Shown here piece by piece: positions 35,912 through 43,575 of a stretch of DNA of 51,460 nucleotides (within the stretch, counting starts at the first letter, position 1; each line of letters begins with the position of its first letter). The translations under genes and the position numbers were made by a program. A model generated the notes under the pieces. It saw only the letters and a list, made by a program, of their open reading frames with translations. It was not told the origin of the DNA and searched no databases. This stretch comes from Lachnospiraceae bacterium (GTDB lineage Bacteria; Bacillota; Clostridia; Lachnospirales; Lachnospiraceae), in assembly GCA_017469275.1 (NCBI GenBank), contig JAFUGT010000071.1, positions 1 to 51,460 of the forward strand, read 5' to 3'.

Positions 35912-36042
35912 ATTCTTCAAGGCGGAGTGAAAGTCTCCACCGGCGGTGTGTGAATAATAATCATATTCATAAGCCCGCAAGCCACATGGCATGAACCGGT
36001 GTGATTCCGGTGCCGACAGTATAGTCTGGACGAGAGAAGATG
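35912..36042 (+). ncRNA. FMN riboswitch (RFN element)
   Basis: The conserved segments occur in the right order: TTCTTCAAGGCGG, GTGAAAGTCTCCACCGGCGGT, AAGCCCGCAAGCC, TGATTCCGGTGCCGACAGT and AGTCTGGACGAGAGAAGA, with the closing P1 stem TCTTC/GAAGA. Binding of FMN should favour the terminator at 36089, stopping riboflavin synthesis when the cofactor is plentiful. Confidence 0.97.
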
Positions 36043-36088
36043 TAATGATAGGTATTTGATATGAGTATTATATTGGGTATGTGATCAT

Positions 36089-36122
36089 AAAGCCTCGAAG
36101 AAATATTTCTTCGGGGCTTTTG
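36089..36122 (+). terminator. riboswitch-controlled terminator
   Basis: AAGCCTCGAAGAAA (36089-36102) pairs with TTTCTTCGGGGCTT (36106-36119), with one G-T pair, followed by T residues. It lies between the FMN aptamer and ribE and is the expression platform. Confidence 0.9.
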
Positions 36123-36149
36123 TTAGGTTTGGAAAGGATGTGACAAACT

Positions 36150-36863
36150 GTGTTTACGGGAATAATTGAAGAGATTGGAAAAATTACCGGAGTAAGCAAG
36201 GGAGCAAAATCTTCAAAACTTACCATTAAGGGAGATGTAATCTTTCGGGATATGAATATTGGTGATTCCATTGCGGTAAATGGAGTATGTCTTACGGTAA
36301 CTTCCAAAAGCTCTGATACATTTACTGCCGATGTAATGGCGGAAACTTTAAGAAGATCATCCCTTGGAAAACTAAATATTGGAAGTTATGTAAACCTTGA
36401 AAGAGCCATGGCTGCCAATGGCAGATTCGGCGGGCATATAGTTAGTGGTCATATTGACGGCACCGGAGTGATAGAAAGCTTTGTGAAAGAAGATAATGCT
36501 GTCTGGGTAACGGTTAAGGCAGATAGTAGACTGCTCAAATATATAATTGAAAAGGGTTCGATAGCGATTGATGGCATTTCGTTGACTGTTGCCTATGTGG
36601 ATGACAGATGTTTTAAAGTTTCTCTTATACCTCATACGGGAGCAAATACAACGCTTCTGGATAAAAAGGCAGGCGATGTGGTCAATCTTGAAAATGATAT
36701 AGTGGGCAAATATGTTGGGAAACTGTTGAGATTTAATGATGTGGAGCGTGATGGGATATCAGATAAAAATGAAATAGAGAACAGAGTGGATTCTTCAGAT
36801 AATAATCGAAGAAACAGTTCCGGTCTTACTATGGATTTCCTCGCAAATAATGGTTTTATATAA
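36150..36863 (+). CDS. ribE: riboflavin synthase (alpha subunit)
   Basis: 237 residues. The typical start FTGIIEEIG is followed by two lumazine-binding repeats (GDSIAVNGVCLTV about residues 34-46, and GSIAIDGISLTV in the second half). It dismutates two dimethylribityllumazines into riboflavin. GTG 36150 is the start because the conserved N-terminus begins there; AAAGGATG lies upstream. A ~35-residue polar C-terminal tail extends beyond the usual ~200 residues. First gene after the FMN riboswitch, a place more often held by ribD. Confidence 0.94.
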   Translation: MFTGIIEEIGKITGVSKGAKSSKLTIKGDVIFRDMNIGDSIAVNGVCLTVTSKSSDTFTADVMAETLRRSSLGKLNIGSYVNLERAMAANGRFGGHIVSGHIDGTGVIESFVKEDNAVWVTVKADSRLLKYIIEKGSIAIDGISLTVAYVDDRCFKVSLIPHTGANTTLLDKKAGDVVNLENDIVGKYVGKLLRFNDVERDGISDKNEIENRVDSSDNNRRNSSGLTMDFLANNGFI

Positions 36864-36872
36864 AGAAATAAT

Positions 36873-36917
36873 ATGTACAAAGGCAAAACAAATAAAAGGA
36901 GTTTCGCAATCACCTAA
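36873..36917 (+). repeat. leader box copy 2, long form
   Basis: ACAAAGGCAAAAC then AATAAAAGGAG followed by TTCGCAATCACCTAA (36903-36917), before ribBA. The whole ~45-base segment is similar to that at 45984-46028 before a HAD phosphatase gene. Confidence 0.6.
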
Positions 36918-36947
36918 AATGAACTTATAACAGGAAGGAGAAATAAT

Positions 36948-38147
36948 ATGTCAGATTTTAATACACCGGAGGAGTTGGCTGCCGAGCTGAAAGCAGGTAA
37001 ATGTATAGTGGTATTAGATGATGAGAACAGAGAAAATGAAGGAGATGTGATCTGTGCTGCCGAGTTTGCAACAACGGAAAATGTTAATTTCATGGCAAGC
37101 TTCGCAAAGGGGCTGATTTGTATGCCGATGGGTCCGTCATACACGGATAAACTGCATTTACCACAGATGTGCATAACCAATACCGACAACCATACAACCG
37201 CATTTTCTGTGTCGGTTGATCATGTGAGTACCACAACAGGTATCTCTGCGCTAGAACGTGGTATAACTGCCAGAAAGTTTGTTGAAGAGGATGCCAAGCC
37301 GGAAGATTTCAGAAGACCGGGACATATGTTTCCGTTAGAGGCAAGACCGGGCGGAGTCATTGAACGTCAGGGACATACTGAGGCGACTGTTGATTTCATG
37401 AAACTGGCAGGACTTAAACCGGTCGGATTATGCTGTGAGATAATGAAAGACGACGGTACGATGGCAAGAAGGGATGATCTGTTTGAATTTGCAAAGAAGC
37501 ATAACTTAAAGATTGGTACGGTGAAAGATCTTATTCAGTATCGTAAGGAGCATGAGGTGTTTGTTGAGTGTGTAGCAAGAGCCAAAATGCCTACCAGATA
37601 CGGAGAGTTCATGATATACGGCTATGTCAATAAATTAAATGGTGAACATCATGTAGCCCTTGTTAAAGGAGATATCTCAGATGGAAAACCTGTGCTGTGT
37701 CGTGTTCATTCGGAGTGTCTTACGGGTGATGCATTAGGATCTGCAAGATGTGATTGCGGACAGCAGTACGATGCTGCAATGAAGATGATTGCCAAAGAAG
37801 GTCGCGGGGTGTTGTTGTATCTCAGGCAGGAGGGAAGGGGAATTGGTCTTATCAATAAGATAAGGGCTTATGAACTTCAGGATCAGGGCAGGGATACGGT
37901 AGAGGCAAATCTTGAACTTGGTTTCCCTGAAGATGCCAGGGATTATACAATAGGGACTCAGATACTTGTTGATCTTGGTATTAAGGAGCTTCGTCTTATG
38001 ACTAATAATCCGCTTAAAGTATATGGCCTTGAAGGTTACGGCTTAAGCATTGTTGAGCGTGTTCCCATAATTATGGAGCCGGGAAAATATGATGCATTTT
38101 ATCTGAAGACCAAGCAGGATAAGATGGGGCACATTTTGAATATGTAA
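36948..38147 (+). CDS. ribBA: bifunctional DHBP synthase / GTP cyclohydrolase II
   Basis: 399 residues. The N-terminal ~200 form 3,4-dihydroxy-2-butanone-4-phosphate synthase, with [13 protein letters not shown] near the start and [12 protein letters not shown]. The C-terminal ~200 form GTP cyclohydrolase II, with [20 protein letters not shown] (zinc cysteines) and [12 protein letters not shown]. It provides both branches of riboflavin synthesis. AGGAAGGAG precedes the start. A repeated leader box lies 30 bases before the start. Confidence 0.96.
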   Translation: MSDFNTPEELAAELKAGKCIVVLDDENRENEGDVICAAEFATTENVNFMASFAKGLICMPMGPSYTDKLHLPQMCITNTDNHTTAFSVSVDHVSTTTGISALERGITARKFVEEDAKPEDFRRPGHMFPLEARPGGVIERQGHTEATVDFMKLAGLKPVGLCCEIMKDDGTMARRDDLFEFAKKHNLKIGTVKDLIQYRKEHEVFVECVARAKMPTRYGEFMIYGYVNKLNGEHHVALVKGDISDGKPVLCRVHSECLTGDALGSARCDCGQQYDAAMKMIAKEGRGVLLYLRQEGRGIGLINKIRAYELQDQGRDTVEANLELGFPEDARDYTIGTQILVDLGIKELRLMTNNPLKVYGLEGYGLSIVERVPIIMEPGKYDAFYLKTKQDKMGHILNM

Positions 38148-38246
38148 ATTATATTTGAGCTTTGTAAAACGTTTTGTACGAACAGATTATAATGCAATAA
38201 ATGCTAAGTAATATAAAAATATTAACGATAGAAAGGAAATTATATT

Positions 38247-38708
38247 ATGAAAACATTAGAAGGAAAGTTAGTAGCAAAGGACATGAAAGTGGGCATTGTT
38301 GCCTCAAGATTTAACGAGTTTATCGTATCAAAGTTAATTGGTGGTGCTTTAGACGGGTTGACACGTCATGACGTACCGGAAGATAACATTACTCTTGCAT
38401 GGGTGCCGGGAGCATTTGAAATACCTGTTGCTGCCAAGAAGATGGCGGAATCCGGAAACTATGATGCGGTTATATGTTTAGGTACGGTAATTCGCGGTGC
38501 AACAAGTCATTATGACTATGTATGTAATGAAGTGTCTAAAGGGGTTGCTCAGGTTTCATTACAGACGGGTGTTCCTGTTATGTTCGGAATAGTTACAACA
38601 GAGAATATTGAACAGGCCATTGAGCGTGCAGGAACAAAAGCCGGTAACAAGGGCTATGATTGTGCGCTTGGTGCAATTGAAATGGTTAATCTTTTAAAGC
38701 AGATGTAA
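38247..38708 (+). CDS. ribH: 6,7-dimethyl-8-ribityllumazine synthase
   Basis: 153 residues, standard length. ASRFNEFI near residue 20, [14 protein letters not shown], and [15 protein letters not shown] with the catalytic histidine are all present. It joins the RibA- and RibB-derived precursors to lumazine, the substrate of RibE. GAAAGGA precedes the start. Third gene of the riboswitch-controlled operon. Confidence 0.96.
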   Translation: MKTLEGKLVAKDMKVGIVASRFNEFIVSKLIGGALDGLTRHDVPEDNITLAWVPGAFEIPVAAKKMAESGNYDAVICLGTVIRGATSHYDYVCNEVSKGVAQVSLQTGVPVMFGIVTTENIEQAIERAGTKAGNKGYDCALGAIEMVNLLKQM

Positions 38709-38802
38709 GAATAATAAAATGGGCTTGTAATTGGAGCTTCATTTTATATAATGGCATATGATGACACAAAAATATTGATAGTCGACACGAAAAGGATTAG
38801 TT

Positions 38803-39594
38803 ATGTCAGCATTATTGTTTTTTGATATTGATGGAACCTTGATCACCCTTGATAAACGACATATTATGCCGGAAAGTACCAGACAGGCGCTTAATAAAGC
38901 AAAGAGCAATGGTCATAAGATTTTTATTAATACAGGCAGAGTCAAATCTGCAATAGATAAACATTTACTCGAATTTGGTTTTGACGGATTAGTGTGTGGA
39001 TGCGGTACTTATATTGAATACGAGGGTAATGAAGTATTTTATAAGAGTATACCTGAAAATTTATGTATCAAGTATGCGAATATGCTTCATGGCATCGGTT
39101 ATGAGACCCTTTTTGAAAGTAGAGACAGACTGTTTATAGACGGTGATCATGGACCGGGAACATTCATGAACTATATATTCGAATATTTTTCTGAGAACAG
39201 TGATGAACCCATCAGAGAATATACCCATCCCAAGTTCAGATTTGACAAATTTACAACAAGCGGTAAAGAAGGCAGCAAACAAGGTGTTTTTGAAGAAATG
39301 TTTTGTGAGGATTTTAATCTTATTCCTCACGGCAATATTGTAACTGAAGCAGTTCCAAAGGGCTGTTCTAAGGCGACCGGTATTAGTTTTTTAATGAATG
39401 AACTTGATGTATCCATAGATAACTGTTATGCTTTTGGTGATTCAATAAATGATATGGAAATGTTAAAGTTCGTGGGACATTCTGTAGGCATGGGTAATTC
39501 CGTGAAAGAGTTATTTGACGTAGTAGAACATAAAACGACCGATATAGAAGATGACGGTATTGCTAATGCTTTGAGTTTCTATAATTTGATATAG
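38803..39594 (+). CDS. Cof-type HAD phosphatase
   Basis: 263 residues. HAD motif I is FFDIDGTLIT at the N-terminus, and motif IV is AFGDSINDMEML near residue 210; a C2B cap lies between. Such proteins hydrolyse sugar phosphates, nucleotides or cofactor phosphates such as FMN. Its position 94 bases after ribH makes a flavin-phosphate or riboflavin-precursor phosphatase possible, but a separate unit is equally likely. AAAAGGA precedes the start. Confidence 0.87.
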   Translation: MSALLFFDIDGTLITLDKRHIMPESTRQALNKAKSNGHKIFINTGRVKSAIDKHLLEFGFDGLVCGCGTYIEYEGNEVFYKSIPENLCIKYANMLHGIGYETLFESRDRLFIDGDHGPGTFMNYIFEYFSENSDEPIREYTHPKFRFDKFTTSGKEGSKQGVFEEMFCEDFNLIPHGNIVTEAVPKGCSKATGISFLMNELDVSIDNCYAFGDSINDMEMLKFVGHSVGMGNSVKELFDVVEHKTTDIEDDGIANALSFYNLI

Positions 39595-39632
39595 TAAAAA
39601 TACCACTATTGATTTTTGATTGAGGCGGTAAT

Positions 39633-41456
39633 ATGTTTAGATTAAACAACAGACAATTACATATTATTATTGTTTTCCTGATTGTTTCGGCTATGTTGTT
39701 AGGAACATTGCTTGTAGTACGTAAAGATAGCAGTATTTTTATGAGAGGGAAGGTGTCCGGACTTGACAGCTTTTCAGATGGATGGATTGCGTCATATGAG
39801 ACCTTAGATGATGCAAAGTGGAGAAAATACGGTGAAACGGAGGACGATACGAAAAAAAAGATCATAACAGAAGTTTTGAATCTTCCAAACTCATTTGCAG
39901 TTAAGGCAAACAATTATGTTTCACTTAGTCACAAATTACCCGACTTTTCCGACGATAAGCAATATATGGTGTTTTATTCTAAGAACCAGTATATTATGAT
40001 TACCGTAAATAAAGAGGTCATATATGAAACTGACGAAGCGGATCTGGAATTTCCCTTCCATGTTGTTCCTGTTGATTATCAATATAGGAATTCTACCGTT
40101 ACTATCAAAGTAAAGAATGAAAAAAACGATAATGTTACATTTGATGAAATCAGAATCGGTAATTATACGGAATTATTGTCAGCTGCTATTAAAGAAAATG
40201 GCTGGTTTGTGTTCTATGGGCTGTTTTTGATCATATTGAGTTTAGCGGTTTTTGTAATCAGCTATTCTATAAAAACAGATATTACAAAAAAATATATGTT
40301 AAATTATATTGGTGGAGAAGCAGTTGTTGCAGGGCTTTTGTTTATTGTAGAAAGTACATTGTTCAGAACTTTAATAAGATGGGAACTGATCAATTATTTT
40401 TTGCGGTCAGCACTTATTATTATTGTGTCTGTTATGCATCTTTTGGTAATAAGAAGTCTGATAAGGAAAACGCGTATTCTTCCTGTGTTTGACATAGGTG
40501 CAGTTTTTTACAGCATAGAGTTTATCAGCGTTGTGATTTTCGCATGGTTTAGATTGATATCAATCAATCTGGTTTATCTGATTACAATAATTCTTGCTGT
40601 CTCCGGATTGATAATATATACCATGCTGATAGGCAGTGTGTCTTATGATTACAGACAGCGGCAGGAGCGCCCCGTTTTTATATCTAATCTGATTTTAGTC
40701 TGTGGAGTAATATTTGAAATGATAATATATATTACTCATGCAGATAATATAGCTTCGGGTATTCCGATTATTACAGGAAGTTTGATATATTTTGTGATTC
40801 TTGTCGTATATGGAATCAGAAATGCTTTGTTCATTGATACACCGAAGGATAATCCTGAAGATACTGAGAAGATTGTCAGACAGCAGGTGATAGAAAGCTT
40901 GAATCCCAATCTGTTATTTGCCTCGTTTCAAACTCTTCAGTCATTGATAAAAAACGGTTCCGAAAATAGTACGAAGATGATATATTATATATCGGTCTAT
41001 GTTATGAATAATTTGAAGGCTATGAGCAACAGAGGAGAAATAATACCATTTAATGAAGAGTTAGAACATATTATGGCATACCTCAATCTGCAGCGTACCA
41101 GAAACAATAAGTTTTCATTTGTTTTGGAAAGCAAAGTGAAGGATTTCAAAATCCCCAGAAATACCATTGAACCTCTTGTGGAAAATGCAGTGAAATATGG
41201 AATAGCAGGAAAAAACAATACAGGTAATGTTGTTTTGCGAAGTTATACCAGAGAAGACGGATATGCTATACAGATAATAGATAATGGTATCGGTTTTGAT
41301 GATAAGAATTTGAAAAAAACGAGTCCTACATCGATAAAAAGTTTGTTTGAACTTTTGGAAGTTAAATGTCAGGCAAAGACGGAAATTATTTCAAAAGAAG
41401 GTAAGGGTACGGTAATTACAATCATATTGCCTATGATAGAAAATGAATTATTGTAA
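39633..41456 (+). CDS. LytS-like 7TM histidine kinase with degenerate phospho-acceptor box
   Basis: 607 residues. One N-terminal membrane helix (about 8-30), an extracellular beta-rich domain (about 35-185), seven membrane helices (about 190-395) as in 7TMR-DISM receptors, then a His_kinase/HATPase_c module. In this family the acceptor motif is NPHFLFN; here N424-P425-N426-L427-L428-F429-A430, so the histidine is replaced by asparagine. The ATP-binding N box (EPLVENAVKYGI) and G1 box (DNGIGFDD) look intact. No response regulator is adjacent. It could bind ATP and signal without autophosphorylation, or act with another kinase. GAGGCGG precedes ATG 39633. Confidence 0.82.
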   Translation: MFRLNNRQLHIIIVFLIVSAMLLGTLLVVRKDSSIFMRGKVSGLDSFSDGWIASYETLDDAKWRKYGETEDDTKKKIITEVLNLPNSFAVKANNYVSLSHKLPDFSDDKQYMVFYSKNQYIMITVNKEVIYETDEADLEFPFHVVPVDYQYRNSTVTIKVKNEKNDNVTFDEIRIGNYTELLSAAIKENGWFVFYGLFLIILSLAVFVISYSIKTDITKKYMLNYIGGEAVVAGLLFIVESTLFRTLIRWELINYFLRSALIIIVSVMHLLVIRSLIRKTRILPVFDIGAVFYSIEFISVVIFAWFRLISINLVYLITIILAVSGLIIYTMLIGSVSYDYRQRQERPVFISNLILVCGVIFEMIIYITHADNIASGIPIITGSLIYFVILVVYGIRNALFIDTPKDNPEDTEKIVRQQVIESLNPNLLFASFQTLQSLIKNGSENSTKMIYYISVYVMNNLKAMSNRGEIIPFNEELEHIMAYLNLQRTRNNKFSFVLESKVKDFKIPRNTIEPLVENAVKYGIAGKNNTGNVVLRSYTREDGYAIQIIDNGIGFDDKNLKKTSPTSIKSLFELLEVKCQAKTEIISKEGKGTVITIILPMIENELL

Positions 41457-41553
41457 TTCTTTGAAAAAGCGATAAAATATTATATAATAACATTCTGTAA
41501 TTTTGCGATGAATGCACGTAGATGCGGGATGATAGTATGAGATGAGGGTAGAT

Positions 41554-42396
41554 ATGAATAATGATGAAATGAATAATGGTGTTAAAAAAAACAGTAACAA
41601 GAAAAATATGGGGTTTGCGGACAGATTCATTACTGCGATGTTTCTTCCGGGAGAATACCCTTCGCTTATAAAGTTAACAAGTGTAAAAATAGTAACATAT
41701 GTTGCCTTTCTTGTTCTTTTGTTAAGTCTTATTCAGTATGTGATTCCTGTTATGGCAGCTGTTGCCGGATATGGAGGGGTTCGTAGTTTTATTATTGATG
41801 AGCTTCCTGATTTTTCGTTGCAAAACGGAGAGTTTTCCTTATCCGACAAATATGAAAAAAATGATGAGGATGCAGGTATATATATACTTGTGGATACTGA
41901 TGTAGAGAAATTCACTGCAGAAGATGTGGATCGGGATTTGCTTCAGGTGATGCTCGTAAGTCGCAGCAATATGATAATGTATAATAATCTGACCGGTATT
42001 AACGGAATAGTTCAGGAACAGAAATTTTCAGAGTTCAAAGATGTTGTTATCAACAATCAGAGCATAGCCGGCCTTGCTCCTGTTATATATATTGGAATGT
42101 TTGGCATGTTCGTTTTTATGTATTTATTTACCTTGGTCAGATATCTTTTGTCAGCCTTTTGTTATGCCCTGATATTATATATTTTAACAAAGATTACCGC
42201 TGCCAATACAACCTTCGGAGTGATATATAAGATAGCTGTTTTTGCCCAGACTATCGGCTCAATCGTATCGGCATTAGCTAATTTCATCGGTACTCCGGTT
42301 TTTGTAATGGCAGGAAGTATGTTTGCAATGATAGTGACGGTTTTGATAATGAATCGGGCTTACTTTAAGATAGTACCGCCTCCAAAAGCTCGTTAA
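41554..42396 (+). CDS. DUF1189-like membrane protein
   Basis: 280 residues. A membrane helix at about 45-70, an extracytoplasmic domain starting with the LPDFSLQNGEF segment characteristic of DUF1189 proteins, then three or four more helices (about 170-270). Function of the family is unknown. ATG 41554 is chosen as AGGG lies before it; ATG 41542 is possible. It follows the kinase-like gene by about 100 bases and may be co-transcribed. Its end overlaps the end of the convergent CYTH gene by 32 bases. Confidence 0.72.
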   Translation: MNNDEMNNGVKKNSNKKNMGFADRFITAMFLPGEYPSLIKLTSVKIVTYVAFLVLLLSLIQYVIPVMAAVAGYGGVRSFIIDELPDFSLQNGEFSLSDKYEKNDEDAGIYILVDTDVEKFTAEDVDRDLLQVMLVSRSNMIMYNNLTGINGIVQEQKFSEFKDVVINNQSIAGLAPVIYIGMFGMFVFMYLFTLVRYLLSAFCYALILYILTKITAANTTFGVIYKIAVFAQTIGSIVSALANFIGTPVFVMAGSMFAMIVTVLIMNRAYFKIVPPPKAR

Positions 42397-42856
42397 TCTG
42401 TTCTTTTGTCATTGAACTTAAAGAGGAATTATGAAATGTGCCTTCATTAGTAACTTCACGTTCGAACCAGAAAGGTGGGTTATAGTTGTTGGCCATTTCA
42501 ATATTAGGAAATTCAACCTCAGCTAAAATTAATCCCTCAAGATCTTTGTGAAACACATCTAATTCTATAGTCAGATTATTATCTTCGGGAATTTTATATC
42601 TGGTCTTGGATATAATTATTCCCTCTGTTTTTGTCAGCAGCTTTTCATATGCTTCTTTGGTAAGCGGAAATTCCTCCTCCTGTCTTGTCATAAATCCGGG
42701 ACCTTTATAAGTCAGTATATAGACATCATCTTTTTTTCTGATTCTGAGAACAGGGGCAGTTATAATATAGGCCTGCTCCAATTCACTAGAGGGATGCTCG
42801 GTGTAGTTTTTAGGCATCATTTTGCGGTTGACTAAAAATTTTCTTTCTATCTCCAT
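42365..42856 (-). CDS. CYTH-domain protein (inorganic triphosphatase/ThTPase type)
   Basis: 163 residues. The N-terminal EIERKFLV is the ExExK metal/triphosphate motif; later come LRIRKKDD, YILTYKG and ELDVFHKDLEGLILAEVEFP, all typical tunnel strands. Bacterial CYTH proteins of this size usually hydrolyse inorganic triphosphate or thiamine triphosphate; cyclase activity is less likely. AAGGAGATT precedes the start. It has its own promoter and is convergent with the DUF1189-like gene. Confidence 0.87.
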   Translation of the reverse strand: MEIERKFLVNRKMMPKNYTEHPSSELEQAYIITAPVLRIRKKDDVYILTYKGPGFMTRQEEEFPLTKEAYEKLLTKTEGIIISKTRYKIPEDNNLTIELDVFHKDLEGLILAEVEFPNIEMANNYNPPFWFEREVTNEGTFHNSSLSSMTKEQINELLEAVLS

Positions 42857-42887
42857 GGTTAATCTCCTTTATATATATTTAAATGAA

Positions 42888-42916
42888 ATTATAACAGAAA
42901 ATGCATGGTTAACCAA
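42888..42916 (-). promoter_or_regulatory. promoter of the CYTH gene
   Basis: On the minus strand TTGGTT (42916-42911), 17 bases and consensus TATAAT (42893-42888), about 30 bases before the start codon. Confidence 0.6.
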
Positions 42917-42917
42917 C

Positions 42918-42946
42918 TTGTATTGATGATAATATCATTTTATGAT
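42918..42946 (+). promoter_or_regulatory. promoter of the DJ-1 family gene with palindrome in the spacer
   Basis: TTGTAT (42918-42923), 17 bases and TATGAT (42941-42946). The spacer contains the perfect 13-base palindrome ATGATAATATCAT (42926-42938), a possible repressor site. Confidence 0.5.
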
Positions 42947-42990
42947 ATATTTATTAATAAATTTTTGAGTGTCATAAGGAGGTTACAAAG

Positions 42991-43542
42991 ATGAAGAAAG
43001 CGTATTTATTCTATGCGGAAGGTTTTGAAGAAGTAGAGGCCTTGACGGTGGTTGATCTTTTAAGACGTGGTAAAGTCGACTGCGTAACGGTATCGGTTTC
43101 GGGAGATTATGATGTTACAGGTTCCCATGGTATAACGATTCGTGCTGACAGATTATTTGATGAGAGAGATCTTAGTGATGCCGATATGTTGATTTTGCCG
43201 GGTGGAATGCCGGGAACCAATAATCTTAAGGCGCATACCGGACTTGATAAATTAATAAGAATATATGCAGAAGCAGGAAAATATCTTGCGGCGGTATGTG
43301 CAGCACCTACGGTATATGGGGAAAAGGGACTTTTAGAAGGTAAGAATGCAACTTGTTACCCGGGTCTGGAAGCTGGACTTCTTGGAGCCAATGCAAAGAC
43401 TGATTCTGTAGTACATGACGGACAGTTTATTACCAGTCGTGGAATGGGTACATGCATTGATTTTGGACTTAAGCTGTTAGAATTATTAGAAGGTAAGGAA
43501 GTATCCGATAAGGTGGGAAAGGCTGTAGTATATCTAAGTTGA
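42991..43542 (+). CDS. DJ-1/PfpI family protein
   Basis: 183 residues. The family's glutamate is in AEGFEEVEA (E15-E17 region) and the nucleophilic cysteine in AAVCAAPTVYG near residue 103. Proteins of this group have been described as glyoxalases/deglycases, thiamine-synthesis-like or stress chaperones; I cannot choose. AAGGAGG precedes the start. The helicase gene follows directly and may be co-transcribed. Confidence 0.9.
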   Translation: MKKAYLFYAEGFEEVEALTVVDLLRRGKVDCVTVSVSGDYDVTGSHGITIRADRLFDERDLSDADMLILPGGMPGTNNLKAHTGLDKLIRIYAEAGKYLAAVCAAPTVYGEKGLLEGKNATCYPGLEAGLLGANAKTDSVVHDGQFITSRGMGTCIDFGLKLLELLEGKEVSDKVGKAVVYLS

Positions 43543-43575
43543 TTGTTATATTACCAAAGGGAAACAGGTAGCAGT

